From Undibacterium sp. (lineage in GTDB: Bacteria > Pseudomonadota > Gammaproteobacteria > Burkholderiales > Burkholderiaceae_D): a DNA stretch of 64,000 bases. The notes under the pieces are model-generated. The model had not been told where the DNA came from. It did not search any database and worked only from the letters and a program-made list of their open reading frames with translations. The stretch is taken from assembly GCF_030651495.1 (NCBI RefSeq), contig NZ_JAUSFI010000039.1, positions 22,754-86,753 of the forward strand. The letters run 5' to 3'. The first letter of the stretch is position 1. The number at the start of each line of letters is the position of its first letter. This document shows positions 46,934 through 57,734 of the stretch, one piece after another. Position numbers and translations under genes: made by a program.

Positions 46934-47947
46934 TTAGAACATGTGACGGATACCGACGTTAGCCATATTATCTGTCTTACCATTGCCAGAAGCTAAACCA
47001 CCAGCATTAGAATTTGCATCATTGCGGGTGCGGGAGTACGAAGTGTACAAGTTAGTACGCTTAGATAAGGAATGTGTATAACCGATACCAAACTGAGTAC
47101 CTTTATTCTCATTAGAAAAATAATTATTAGTTGCCTGAGTAACAGATGCGACCACTGAACCAACTGCACTGACTGGTACAGTCGCGCCTAACATCCACGC
47201 TTTACCACCAGTGTAACGGCCATAAGATGCAGCTGCCTTAAGCATACCGAAATCATAAGTGGCACCGGCAAAAGCGATACGCTGCGTTGTGTACGCACCA
47301 GGTACAGCACCGGCTGCATGGTAAGCAGCGATAGCAGTGATAGGACCTGCTGAGTAAGTGGTAGAAGCACCCATTTGACGTTGTGGCGTCAAAGAACCTG
47401 CTTGTTCACCAAAGGTGTAAGCACCCGTAGCGCTGAAACCGCTGTAATTATTAGAAGTGTAATTAACTGTATTGTTCGAACGCGGGTTAATTACGGGAAC
47501 AAAAAAAGCTGCTGCACCGTAACCGCTAGTGCCTACGCCTGCAGTACCACTAATCATACCTGTGCTAAAAGGATCGATACTGTCTACAGCGTTGAACAAT
47601 GGAATATTTTGACGGCCCAAATTAACCGCACCGAAATCACCAGACAAACCTACTGTAGCATTGCGACCGAATGTAGCACCTTGAGCAGAAGCGCCGGTAT
47701 CAGCATTGATGCCCATTTCCAAATTGAAATTTGCTTTCAAACCACTACCCAGATCTTCAGTACCCTTGAAACCTAAACGGGAACCGGATTGAATGCCGCT
47801 ATCCAATGCATATTTGTTACCAGTGCCTCCTCTATTTTCGCCTTGAATAGCCATATCCAACACGCCGTACATAGTTACGGAAGATTGAGCTTGTGCTACG
47901 CCTGCAACTGCTGACAATACTGCCAGAGCGATGAGTGATTTTTTCAT
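46934..47947 (-). CDS. Gram-negative trimeric porin 1 (Omp32-like)
   Basis: A 337-aa outer-membrane porin that lets small, mainly anionic solutes through. A signal peptide MKKSLIALAVLSAVAGVAQAQ is cleaved before SSVTMYGVLDMAI, the standard betaproteobacterial porin opening. FKGTEDLGSGLKANFNLE and NLGRQNIP are family blocks, and the last residue is Phe (ANVGIRHMF), needed for insertion by the BAM complex. The ATG at 47947 is used. A -35 TTGAAG and -10 TAATTT (17-bp spacer) lie at 48021-48049, giving a 5' UTR of about 65 nt with a small hairpin. Porin 2 follows upstream as a paralogue. Confidence 0.95.
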   Translation of the reverse strand: MKKSLIALAVLSAVAGVAQAQSSVTMYGVLDMAIQGENRGGTGNKYALDSGIQSGSRLGFKGTEDLGSGLKANFNLEMGINADTGASAQGATFGRNATVGLSGDFGAVNLGRQNIPLFNAVDSIDPFSTGMISGTAGVGTSGYGAAAFFVPVINPRSNNTVNYTSNNYSGFSATGAYTFGEQAGSLTPQRQMGASTTYSAGPITAIAAYHAAGAVPGAYTTQRIAFAGATYDFGMLKAAASYGRYTGGKAWMLGATVPVSAVGSVVASVTQATNNYFSNENKGTQFGIGYTHSLSKRTNLYTSYSRTRNDANSNAGGLASGNGKTDNMANVGIRHMF

Positions 47948-47966
47948 TGATATTTCTCCAAAGGTT

Positions 47967-48049
47967 TTCATGTTGACATGAACTACGGTAAGTCCGGTAT
48001 GCGTAACAAAATACAATTTTAAATTACGTAACACAGGCTAATACTTCAA
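47967..48049 (-). promoter_or_regulatory. Probable porin 1 promoter and leader hairpin
   Basis: On the minus strand TTGAAG (48044-48049), 17 bp, then TAATTT (48021-48026). The transcribed leader includes TTCATG-TCAA-CATGAA (47967-47982), a perfect 6-bp hairpin 20 bases before the start codon. Confidence 0.45.
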
Positions 48050-48255
48050 AAAGTCGGAAACTGCTAGAAAGAAGTTAACGTATTTGAACAAAATATGAGT
48101 TAACCGCCAAGTTAAATCGACTTTTTAAAAGAGAAAAAAGGAAGTTCGTCTCAAAAACACAACAGAAAATTGCATTTAAACCAGTATCTATAGATCAAAT
48201 TGCTGCGTCGCAATAAATAATCACTTAATTCACTAGCGCAAAAAATAACCGTCAA
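47983..48255. other. Inter-porin spacer
   Basis: A+T-rich. Beyond the porin 1 promoter it contains no gene and no strong structure until the porin 2 terminator at 48256. Confidence 0.4.
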
Positions 48256-48288
48256 AAGTAAAGGCCACCAAGAAGGTGGCCTTTACTT
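48256..48288 (-). terminator. Terminator after porin 2
   Basis: AAGTAAAGGCCACC (48256-48269) and GGTGGCCTTTACTT (48275-48288) are perfect 14-base complements with loop AAGAA. On the minus strand TTTTGACGG follows, a short T-run. It is 48 bp after the porin 2 stop. Confidence 0.75.
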
Positions 48289-48335
48289 GCCAGTCGCAAT
48301 GACTAGCCAATTAGCTTAACTAATACCAAATAGTA

Positions 48336-49448
48336 TTAGAAAGAGTGCATCACACCAACAGCAGTGCGAGTCGCCTTACTTTGACCCACGCCAGTAGGAA
48401 TAATATTACTGGACATCAGAGTATCCGCAGCAGCTGTAGAACCAGCCTTAGCGTATGTCAAAGAAGCATAAGCAATAGTACGCTTGCTGAATGCATATTT
48501 TGCCATACCGATATATTGATCTGCTTTACCATTACCCCAGCCAGTAGCACTACCGGAAAGTTTAGTATTGTAGTAAGCGCCAGTCAATGTTGTTGCAGCA
48601 GTCAATGCATAATCAACACCAAGACCGATGACAGCGATCTTACGGTTATTAGACACACCACCGTCAACTTCATTTTGTACGTAAGTAGCTTTGAATGTCA
48701 GCGCATTCATTTTGTATTTGGCACCACCACCCATCAGGGTCAGTGTAGAACTGTCAGTAGCATCTTTCAATTTAGCATAAGCAAATGCTGCACCGGATGC
48801 GCCATCAGCATAATAAGCAGACAAACCGGCATATGAGCTAGCCGAAGTATTGCCAGCTTGTTCGCCAAAACCGTACATTGCCGCACCACCAAAACCAGAC
48901 ACCATAGGAGTCAAATATTTAATGGAGTTGTTTTGACGCAATGCAGTACCGCCGCCGTTAGTACCCCAGACACCAAACCAAGGAGCCGGTGCGTTCAATG
49001 CGCTGTAGAATACGTTCGGGTTGGACGGCGCGTGAGCCAGACCAAGAGGGTCAGCCAGACCGACGGAATCTATACCCAGCATGTTTTGACGGCCGAAGTT
49101 AACCGAACCAAAATTACCTGACAGGCCGACAGTTGAAACGCGATCAAATAAAGAAGTGCTAGATGCACCAAAACCAGCTCCTGCAGCACCAGTATCGTTT
49201 GCCAATGTGCCTTCGAGATTAAAGTTAGCCTTCAAACCGCCACCCAAATCTTCAGTGCCCTTAAAACCCCAACGAGAAGTTGCCAACTCACCAGCATTCA
49301 TAAATGCCTTGGCGCCGCCAGCTGCATTTTGATTAGTGGTATAGATTGTCGCAGCATCAATAACGCCGTAGATAGTGACACTAGATTGAGCAGAGGCAGT
49401 AGCTGCAAATGCGCCCAGAATTGCGAAAGCGATAAGTGATTTTTTCAT
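48336..49448 (-). CDS. Gram-negative trimeric porin 2
   Basis: A 370-aa outer-membrane porin, paralogue of the preceding one. The signal peptide MKKSLIAFAILGAFAATASAQ is followed by SSVTIYGVIDAATIYT. FKGTEDLGGGLKANFNLEG, VNFGRQNMLGIDSVG and a C-terminal Phe (AVGVMHSF) are present. The two proteins share the start, the EDLG block and the end but differ widely between, as surface loops do. Each has its own terminator, so they are separately transcribed. The 5' leader has two direct TTAATCAAA repeats (49481-49498). Confidence 0.95.
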   Translation of the reverse strand: MKKSLIAFAILGAFAATASAQSSVTIYGVIDAATIYTTNQNAAGGAKAFMNAGELATSRWGFKGTEDLGGGLKANFNLEGTLANDTGAAGAGFGASSTSLFDRVSTVGLSGNFGSVNFGRQNMLGIDSVGLADPLGLAHAPSNPNVFYSALNAPAPWFGVWGTNGGGTALRQNNSIKYLTPMVSGFGGAAMYGFGEQAGNTSASSYAGLSAYYADGASGAAFAYAKLKDATDSSTLTLMGGGAKYKMNALTFKATYVQNEVDGGVSNNRKIAVIGLGVDYALTAATTLTGAYYNTKLSGSATGWGNGKADQYIGMAKYAFSKRTIAYASLTYAKAGSTAAADTLMSSNIIPTGVGQSKATRTAVGVMHSF

Positions 49449-49788
49449 TTAAATCTTCTCCGATATTATTGTTTCAGTAGTTAATCAAATTAATCAAATT
49501 CAATTGTGATTAACTCAATTGATGCACCAACTCTTGCTAAGACTTCTAAAGCTGCTAGACAAGAAGCGATAGGTCATTGAAACAAATAAGCCTATCTTGA
49601 GCAATTAAAATTTACGCACGCTCGTATTTTAAGCAAATTTTGTGTGGCTTTAGCGCAACAACACCTCATTTTGTACTTGTCTTAATGCTAATTTTTAATT
49701 CATTATTAGCAAATTTAATACACGAATAAAAATGTCATACACGCTGCGGCAAAGCTACAATAATGGCTCTCAAGAAAAATCCTCTCCT
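49449..49788. other. Divergent region between porin 2 and coq7
   Basis: 340 bp, A+T-rich. TTAATCAAA occurs twice in tandem (49481-49489 and 49490-49498), 33-50 bases before the porin start, with TTAACTCAATTG beyond. No gene is seen. An in-frame coq7 extension to 49732 overlaps it. Confidence 0.4.
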
Positions 49789-50421
49789 ATGCCATTTCCT
49801 AACTTAAATCACTTTCTTATCAGTTTTGACCGCGCATTACGGGTAGTTTCAGGCCAGGCTAAAGCTAGCCGGCTGAATCCAGCGCTGTCGGTGCAAGAAA
49901 ATAACATGTCAGAACAACAGCAAAGTCATAGTGCAGGTTTAATGCGCGTGAATCATGTCGGTGAGATCTGCGCTCAGGCCTTATACGATGCACAAGGCTT
50001 ATTCTCGCAAACGCCAGCGGTCAGCCAGCAATTCTTGCATTCAGGCAAAGAAGAAGAAGATCATCTGGCTTGGTCGGCACAAAGAATCCATGAGTTGAAC
50101 TCGCGTACCAGTATCTTGAATCCCCTGTGGTATGCAGGCGCTTACACCTGCGGGATCATCGCCGCACGTTGTGGTGACGCTGCCAGTTTAGGATTTGTGG
50201 TGGAAACGGAGCGCCAGGTAGCCGCACATCTGGCTAGCCACCTGGAAAAGTTGCCGGCAGAGGATGAAAAATCGCGCGCCATTGTCGAGCAAATGCGTCA
50301 GGATGAAATAGCCCACGGTGCAGCAGCACAAGCGCTGGGGGCCAGCGAGTTGCCGATGCCAGTGAAAGCGGCGATGACATTGATGGCAAAAGTAATGACC
50401 AGCACCGCGTATTATATTTAA
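49789..50421 (+). CDS. coq7: Coq7, demethoxyubiquinone hydroxylase
   Basis: A 210-aa di-iron monooxygenase that adds the hydroxyl at C6 of demethoxyubiquinol, a late step of ubiquinone synthesis. Iron ligands fall in NHVGEICAQALYDAQ (near residue 60), KEEEDHLAWSAQRIHEL (near 92) and the C-terminal EMRQDEIAHGAAAQ-type block QMRQDEIAHG (near 170), all E-x-x-H patterns. The ATG at 49789 gives MPFPNLNHFLISFDRAL, the usual start for betaproteobacterial Coq7. It converges on uvrD with 60 bp between stops. Oxygen is needed, so this is an aerobic route. Confidence 0.95.
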   Translation: MPFPNLNHFLISFDRALRVVSGQAKASRLNPALSVQENNMSEQQQSHSAGLMRVNHVGEICAQALYDAQGLFSQTPAVSQQFLHSGKEEEDHLAWSAQRIHELNSRTSILNPLWYAGAYTCGIIAARCGDAASLGFVVETERQVAAHLASHLEKLPAEDEKSRAIVEQMRQDEIAHGAAAQALGASELPMPVKAAMTLMAKVMTSTAYYI

Positions 50422-50481
50422 ATTTATTATTTATTCAGCAAACCGCCGATGGCGGCTGGCATTTCAAGCCTTGAGCAATTG

Positions 50482-52776
50482 TTAAATTTTATCTAATTTG
50501 GCGATACTTAAATCGAGTAGTTTCATGCCAAACTTGCCAAAATTGATATGCGCCCTGGCATTCGTGCCGCTGCCTTCGATATTCACGATCACCCCTTCGC
50601 CAAATTTGCCGTGCACTACACCCTGGCCGCTGCGCCAGCCACTGCCGCTATTCGATTGGTTTTTGCTAAAGCCTTGCGCGATCGCATTCGCCGCGGCATC
50701 CGGGGCGTCATCCCAGGCGGATTTTTTATTTCCGAACCAGTTTGCCTGCACCTTCGGCGTCAGCCATTTCAAGGACGCTTCCGGCATTTCGTCAAAAAAG
50801 CGCGAGCGCATGTTGTAACGGGTCTGGCCATGTAGCATGCGCGTTTGTGAGAAGCTGATGTACAGACGCTTGCGCGCGCGGGTAATGGCGACGTACATCA
50901 GGCGCCGCTCTTCTTCCACGCCGCTCTCTTCCTTGGCGCTATTCTCATGCGGGAACAGGCCTTCTTCCAGGCCGGTGATAAACACGGCATCAAACTCCAG
51001 CCCCTTGGCTGCATGCACCGTCATCAGCTGCAAGGCATCCTGGCCGGCTTGCGCCTGATTGTCGCCAGCTTCGAGCGAGGCGTGCGATAAAAATGCGGAG
51101 AGGGGCGACATCACCGTCGGCAAAGCGGCATCGGCGTCGATGATTTCTATCCCGCCCGGCAAAGTCAGCATGCCGCTGGCGGCCTGCGATGCCGGCCCCG
51201 CCAAAGCGGGGGCGCTATGGCCAAAGCCCTCTTCCGAAACAAACAGGGTCGCGGCATTCACCAGCTGCTCCAAGTTTTCTATCCGGTCGGCGCCTTCCTT
51301 GTCGTTCTGGTAATGCGTCATCAAAGAGCTGATCTCCAGCACCACTTTGACCATCTCGGGCAAAGGCAGGTTGTGCGTTTCAAAACGTGCGCCTTCGATC
51401 AGCTTGACGAAGCCACCCAGCGAGGAGCCGGCCTTGCCCGACACATACGGCACCGCCGCATACAGCGAAATGCCGTATTGTCTGGCCGCATCCTGCAATT
51501 GCTCCAGCGAGCGCGCGCCGATGCCACGGGTAGGGAAATTCACCACGCGCAAGAATGCCGAATCGTTGTGCGGGTTATCCATCAGTTGCATATACGCAAT
51601 CGCATGCTTGATTTCGGCCCGTTCAAAATAACGCTGGCCGCCGTACACGCGATACGGCAAGCCGGCCGTGAACAAGGCATGTTCCAGCACGCGTGATTGT
51701 GCATTCGAGCGGTACAGGATCGCGATCTCGTTACCCAAAGAGCCTTCGCGCATCAGGCTCTTGGCTTCTTCGGTGATCCATTGCGCTTCCTGAATGTCGC
51801 TGCTCGATTCAGAAATCCTGATCAGTTCGCCATGTCCGGCATCGGTGCGCAGATTTTTGCCGAGGCGCTTGCTGTTATGCGCGATCAGGGCATTCGCGGT
51901 GTCGAGAATATGGCCGTGCGAGCGGTAATTTTGCTCCAGCTTGATCAGGTTTTCGACTTTAAACTCACGCTCAAAGGCCGACATATTGCCGACATTGGCG
52001 CCGCGAAACGCATAAATGCTCTGGTCGTCATCGCCGACCGCAAACACCGCGCTGGGACGGCCGCTGCCGGCACCGGCCATCAGTTTTAGCCACTTGTATT
52101 GCAAGTCATTGGTATCTTGAAACTCATCGACCAGAATATGTTGAAAACGCGCCTGATAATGCTCGCGCAGCGGCTGATTGCGGCTCAGCAGCTCGTAGGT
52201 GCGCAGCAATAATTCGGCAAAATCGACCACGCCTTCGCGCTGGCATTGCGCATCGTATAAGTCATACAGCGCCACCAGCTTGCGATTGAAATCATCGTAG
52301 GCATCGACCGCGGCGGCGCGCAAGCCCTGGTCTTTGGCGCCATTGATGAAATACATCACCGTACGCGGCGGGAATTTTTCATCATCGATATTGTTCGCCT
52401 TGAGCAAACGCTTGATGAAAGAAAGCTGATCCGATGAATCGAGAATCTGGAACGTCTGTGGCAAGCCGGCATCCCGATGATGCGCGCGCAGCAAGCGGTT
52501 ACAGATGCCATGAAACGTGCCTATCCACATGCTGCGCGTATTAATCGGCAACATCGCCGAGAGGCGCAGCTGCATTTCCTTGGCTGATTTATTCGTAAAT
52601 GTGACCGCCAAAATGCCTTGCGGCGACACTTGACCGGTCTGTATCAGCCAGGCAATACGGGTAGTCAGTACCCGGGTTTTGCCGGAACCGGCACCGGCCA
52701 GTATCATGGCCGATTGGGCCGGAAGCGTGACGGCAGCGAGCTGCTCAGGATTCAGATTGTGGAGAAGTTTTTGCAT
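50482..52776 (-). CDS. uvrD: UvrD, DNA helicase II
   Basis: A 764-aa superfamily 1A 3'-5' helicase for nucleotide excision and mismatch repair. Walker A is AMILAGAGSGKTRVLTTRIAWL (motif I, near residue 30), VDEFQDTNDLQYKWLKLM motif II near 220, and VGDDDQSIYAFRGANVGN motif III near 245. QLMTVHAAKGLEFDAVFI (motif V) lies near 580, and the C-terminal VVHGKFGEGVIVNIEGSG Tudor-like domain identifies UvrD against Rep and PcrA. No Shine-Dalgarno precedes the ATG; a palindrome with a TATAAT ends against it. Confidence 0.96.
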   Translation of the reverse strand: MQKLLHNLNPEQLAAVTLPAQSAMILAGAGSGKTRVLTTRIAWLIQTGQVSPQGILAVTFTNKSAKEMQLRLSAMLPINTRSMWIGTFHGICNRLLRAHHRDAGLPQTFQILDSSDQLSFIKRLLKANNIDDEKFPPRTVMYFINGAKDQGLRAAAVDAYDDFNRKLVALYDLYDAQCQREGVVDFAELLLRTYELLSRNQPLREHYQARFQHILVDEFQDTNDLQYKWLKLMAGAGSGRPSAVFAVGDDDQSIYAFRGANVGNMSAFEREFKVENLIKLEQNYRSHGHILDTANALIAHNSKRLGKNLRTDAGHGELIRISESSSDIQEAQWITEEAKSLMREGSLGNEIAILYRSNAQSRVLEHALFTAGLPYRVYGGQRYFERAEIKHAIAYMQLMDNPHNDSAFLRVVNFPTRGIGARSLEQLQDAARQYGISLYAAVPYVSGKAGSSLGGFVKLIEGARFETHNLPLPEMVKVVLEISSLMTHYQNDKEGADRIENLEQLVNAATLFVSEEGFGHSAPALAGPASQAASGMLTLPGGIEIIDADAALPTVMSPLSAFLSHASLEAGDNQAQAGQDALQLMTVHAAKGLEFDAVFITGLEEGLFPHENSAKEESGVEEERRLMYVAITRARKRLYISFSQTRMLHGQTRYNMRSRFFDEMPEASLKWLTPKVQANWFGNKKSAWDDAPDAAANAIAQGFSKNQSNSGSGWRSGQGVVHGKFGEGVIVNIEGSGTNARAHINFGKFGMKLLDLSIAKLDKI

Positions 52777-52792
52777 CCCGTAATTATACGGG
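52777..52792 (-). promoter_or_regulatory. Palindrome with TATAAT abutting the uvrD start codon
   Basis: On the minus strand CCGTATAATTACGGG runs into ATG; CCCGTA and TACGGG are perfect 6-bp arms around ATTA. TATAAT lies six bases before the ATG, so transcription from it would begin at or near the start codon. No good -35 is visible. Confidence 0.4.
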
Positions 52793-52899
52793 ACAGTGCC
52801 GGCTCAGGCTGACAGGGTTTGCAGGAATCAGGTCCACTTGCTACCATTGACAACACCGCAGGCAACACCACGCCAGCCCAGCCAGATCGGACAAAATAC

Positions 52900-52987
52900 C
52901 TATACTCCCCCATTTTTTACATAAAACACCCGCATTGCGCATATTTCTATTGCGTAATGAAAATATACTAGGGGGAGTATGTTATTT
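52900..52987. repeat. ATACTCCCCC-box palindrome family, copy D
   Basis: Left box CTATACTCCCCCATTTTTTA (52900-52919) and right box AAAATATACTAGGGGGAGTA (to 52979) are reverse complements over about 12-15 bases. The interior holds ATTGCGCAT/TATTGCGTAAT. It lies 31 bp beyond the thiE stop and 124 bp from the uvrD start. Confidence 0.75.
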
Positions 52988-53017
52988 ATCCAGTCATCGA
53001 TCAGGCTATCTTGGCGC

Positions 53018-53644
53018 TCAGGCGCGCCGTTCCAGCAGTTGGGCAAACGCCCGTGCGGCCGCTTGCGGATGCTCGGCCAGATACACGCTGCTGATCGCCG
53101 CCACCATGTGCGCGCCGGCAGCCACCAGCGGCCGGCAATTCTCGGCGCTCATGCCGCCGATCACGACATTCGGCAAGGGCAGCGCCGCACAGGCCCGGCT
53201 GACGATATCAAACGGCGTCGTCACCGGATATTTCTTGACCCGCGACGGGTAAAAGCCGCCAAACGCCACATAGCTAGCACCGGCCAGATGGGCGGCCTGC
53301 GCCAGTTGCATATCGCCATAGCAAGAGGCGCCGACGATCTTGTCTGGCCCCACGGCGGCACGGATCGTCGCCACGCTCGCATCGGTACCGCCGACATGGA
53401 TGCCGTCGGCATCCAGCGCCAGACATAAATCGAGATGATCGTTGATGATGAAGGGCTTATTAAAGCGGCGGCACAGTGCCAGCAAGGCGCTGGCTTGTTG
53501 CTGGCGCAGGGCGGCATCGGCAAACTTATGCCGGTACTGCACCAAAGCCGCACCGCCGAGCAAGGCTTGCTCGGTGACTTCAATTAATTGCGCTGTGTCG
53601 TCCCAATCGGGGGTGACGAGGTAAAGTCCGGCGAGTGTGTGCAT
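53018..53644 (-). CDS. thiE: ThiE, thiamine phosphate synthase
   Basis: A 208-aa TIM-barrel enzyme that joins HMP-diphosphate and thiazole phosphate to thiamine phosphate. Key blocks: LGGAALVQYRHKFADA near residue 30 (Lys/Arg of the diphosphate site), NDHLDLCLALDADGIHVGG near 72, VGASCYGDMQLAQAAHLAGASYVAFGGFYPS near 110 and VIGGMSAENCRPLVAAGAHMVAAIS near 160. The ATG at 53644 is used. Last gene of the thi operon, 18 bp after thiD; repeat copy D follows. Confidence 0.94.
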   Translation of the reverse strand: MHTLAGLYLVTPDWDDTAQLIEVTEQALLGGAALVQYRHKFADAALRQQQASALLALCRRFNKPFIINDHLDLCLALDADGIHVGGTDASVATIRAAVGPDKIVGASCYGDMQLAQAAHLAGASYVAFGGFYPSRVKKYPVTTPFDIVSRACAALPLPNVVIGGMSAENCRPLVAAGAHMVAAISSVYLAEHPQAAARAFAQLLERRA

Positions 53645-53662
53645 ACTATTTTTCAAATAAAG

Positions 53663-54457
53663 TTAAGGCGCGGCTAAAAAGTGTCGTTGCGGTATTAACT
53701 GCCCCGCCGCGATCCGGTAAGCCTGCTGCAGGCTGCGCTGGCTAAATTCTTGCGCCAGTTGCAGGCTGGTTGGCATATCCTGGCCCAGCGCCAGCTGCCC
53801 GGCAATCGCTGCGGCCAGTGTGCAGCCGCTGCCGTGAAACTCGCCCGGCAAGCGCGGCCAGTTCCAGTCACGCTGGCCATTGGCGCCAAACCACTGGTTG
53901 CAAACTTGCTCATCGCTGCCATGCCCGCCCTTGATCAAGACGTCCCGGCACTGATGGCGCAACAAAGTGTGCGCCTGCGCCCGGGTGTCTGGCGCTTCGG
54001 GACAGAGACGTTTGGCCTCGGGCAAATTCGGCGTCATCAGAGTGGCGACTTTCAGCAAGGGCTGGAGCGCGGCCACCGCATCATCCAGGCCTAAGGCATC
54101 GCCCTGCCCGCTGCCCAAGACGGTATCGAGCACCACCGGCAAGCCGGGTTGCTGGCGCTGGATTTTCTGGATGAAATTGGCAATCGCCGCCGCGTTCTTG
54201 CCGTGCGCCACGATACCGATCTTGATGGCCGCGACCGGTATCTTGGCGATCAGGGTCATCGCCTGTTGCAAGATGATTTGCGCATCGACCGCATGCACGG
54301 CATACACGTGGTCGTTATCCTGCACCGTCAGCGCGGTAATCACCGGCAGCGCATGCGCGCCCTGCGCCGCGATGGCCTCGATATCGGCCTGAATGCCGGC
54401 ACCACCGCTGGGATCGTGCCCGGCAAACACCAGTACGCACGGACGCGTGACTGTCAT
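53663..54457 (-). CDS. thiD: ThiD, HMP/HMP-phosphate kinase
   Basis: A 264-aa ribokinase-fold kinase that phosphorylates hydroxymethylpyrimidine and its phosphate. VLVFAGHDPSGGAGIQADIEAIAAQGAH at residues 9-36 is the substrate block. KIGIVAHGKNAAAIANFI and PVVLDTVLGSGQGDALG follow, and the anion-hole/catalytic base block is EFHGSGCTLAAAIAGQLALG near 220. The ATG at 54457 overlaps the thiG stop by one base (TGATG), so translation is coupled. The order thiG-thiD-thiE differs from the more usual thiE before thiD. Confidence 0.95.
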   Translation of the reverse strand: MTVTRPCVLVFAGHDPSGGAGIQADIEAIAAQGAHALPVITALTVQDNDHVYAVHAVDAQIILQQAMTLIAKIPVAAIKIGIVAHGKNAAAIANFIQKIQRQQPGLPVVLDTVLGSGQGDALGLDDAVAALQPLLKVATLMTPNLPEAKRLCPEAPDTRAQAHTLLRHQCRDVLIKGGHGSDEQVCNQWFGANGQRDWNWPRLPGEFHGSGCTLAAAIAGQLALGQDMPTSLQLAQEFSQRSLQQAYRIAAGQLIPQRHFLAAP

Positions 54458-55251
54458 CAAACGACCCGGCCGGCCATCGGCGACGACGGCGAGGCGGCGA
54501 ATTTTTTGGCGATACGTCCGGCCAAAAATGCCTCGCGTCCAGCCTGCACCGCCAGGCCCATGGCGCGTGCCATGCGTACCGGATCGCGCGCGCCGGCAAT
54601 CGCGCTATTCATCAGTACGCCGTCGCAACCGAGCTCCATCGCAATCGCCGCATCCGAGGCGGTGCCGACTCCGGCATCGACCAGCACCGGCACCTTGGAC
54701 TGTCCGATGATCAAAGACAGATTCCAGGGATTGAGTATGCCCATGCCGGAACCGATCAAAGACGCCAGCGGCATGATGGCGACGCAACCGATGTCTTCCA
54801 GCATGCGCGCCTGGATAGGATCATCGCTGCAATACACCATCACGTCGAAACCGTCCTTGACCAAAATCTTGGCCGCTTTCAGGGTTTCCGGCATATTCGG
54901 GAACAAGGTTTTTTCATCGCCCAAGACTTCGAGCTTGCACAAGCGCTGGCCGCCGAGTAATTCACGGCCGAGTTGCAGCGTGTAAATCGCATCTTCGGCG
55001 TTATAGCAGCCGGCCGTATTCGGCAAAATCGTGTACTTACTCGGCGGCACCGCATCCAATAAACTGGGAGCGTTCGGGTCTTGGCCGATATTCACGCGGC
55101 GGATCGCCACCGTAATAATTTCCGCGCCGCTGGCTTCGGTAGCCAGGCGCGTCTGCTCCAGGTCCTTATATTTTCCGCTGCCGACCAGCAAGCGCGAGCC
55201 GTAGGTTTTACCGGCGATGGTCAAACCTTCGTTGATAGGTTCTGTTTGCAT
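54457..55251 (-). CDS. thiG: ThiG, thiazole synthase
   Basis: A 264-aa TIM-barrel enzyme that forms the thiazole phosphate ring from deoxyxylulose-5-phosphate, ThiS thiocarboxylate and dehydroglycine. [39 protein letters not shown] covers the opening; the Schiff-base lysine lies in [22 protein letters not shown] near 110. [17 protein letters not shown] and [24 protein letters not shown] follow. The ATG at 55251 is used; the ORF is open to 55317 without the family pattern. It lies 37 bp after thiS. Confidence 0.96.
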   Translation of the reverse strand: MQTEPINEGLTIAGKTYGSRLLVGSGKYKDLEQTRLATEASGAEIITVAIRRVNIGQDPNAPSLLDAVPPSKYTILPNTAGCYNAEDAIYTLQLGRELLGGQRLCKLEVLGDEKTLFPNMPETLKAAKILVKDGFDVMVYCSDDPIQARMLEDIGCVAIMPLASLIGSGMGILNPWNLSLIIGQSKVPVLVDAGVGTASDAAIAMELGCDGVLMNSAIAGARDPVRMARAMGLAVQAGREAFLAGRIAKKFAASPSSPMAGRVV

Positions 55252-55288
55252 AAAAGTCCTCTTATGTAGGGTGCTCAATGTGTACCTT

Positions 55289-55492
55289 TCAGCCGCCGCC
55301 GATAGCGCGTACCACATCGACCTTATCTTGCGCTTGCAATAGCTGATCCTGCCATTGCGCGCGCGCGATGATCTGGCGATTCACGGCGACCGCAATGGCC
55401 TGGCCGGATAGATCTAAGGCATCCACCAGTCCGGCCAGGGTTTGCCCCTGGGCCAGCTGATATGCCTCACCGTTGAGAGTGATGCTGATCAT
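55289..55492 (-). CDS. thiS: ThiS, sulfur carrier protein
   Basis: A 67-aa ubiquitin-like carrier whose C-terminal glycine is adenylated and thiocarboxylated to give sulfur for the thiazole ring. It begins [20 protein letters not shown], and [15 protein letters not shown] is the usual middle block. It ends AIGGG, with the expected C-terminal Gly-Gly. The ATG at 55492 is 7 bp after the thiC stop (minus strand). No thiF or thiO gene is adjacent. Confidence 0.94.
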   Translation of the reverse strand: MISITLNGEAYQLAQGQTLAGLVDALDLSGQAIAVAVNRQIIARAQWQDQLLQAQDKVDVVRAIGGG

Positions 55493-55499
55493 TGTTCGC

Positions 55500-57473
<1,974 letters not shown>

Positions 57474-57532
57474 TCAGGCGGCAAATGTCTGGGGGCTCAA
57501 TGGTGCTTAGCTTGACTTTGCGCCGGTATCGG

Positions 57533-57615
57533 CAGCTTCCCTTCGCTGGCATTATCCAGATCAGGTTCGAGGGTATTTCTCACCCGACAAGAAAACTTGT
57601 CAGGACCCCTAGCGT
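57533..57615 (-). promoter_or_regulatory. TPP (thi-box) riboswitch upstream of thiC
   Basis: The minus strand reads ACGCTAGGGGTCC, then a stem loop, CGGGTGAGAAATACCC, then GAACCTGATCTGGATAATG and CCAGCGAAGGGAAGC: the conserved thi-box elements (GGGGT, CUGAGA-type GUGAGA, ACCC, GAACCTGAUC-GGAUAAUGCC, GNGGGAA) in the right order. The region 57414-57532 between it and thiC should carry the expression platform; a GGAGCC near the start codon could be the regulated SD. Confidence 0.93.
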
Positions 57616-57625
57616 TGTTATTACT

Positions 57626-57653
57626 ACTCTATTAATTCGACAACTGTTTTCAA
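57626..57653 (-). promoter_or_regulatory. Probable thi operon promoter
   Basis: On the minus strand TTGAAA (57648-57653), 16 bp spacer, TAGAGT (57626-57631). A start about 7 bases further would begin just ahead of the riboswitch at 57615, which is where a thi-box leader should begin. Confidence 0.45.
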
Positions 57654-57734
57654 AAAAACTCAAATCCAGGTCGGCGAGCGCCCATTATAGCCGCTACATT
57701 TCCTTTTTTGTGCGCGATTTTTTATCACTCACCA

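Noticed and set aside
50422..50481. Terminator between coq7 and uvrD (CCGCC/GGCGG)
   Set aside because: A five-pair stem with a three-base loop and no clear T-run on either strand; too weak to list.
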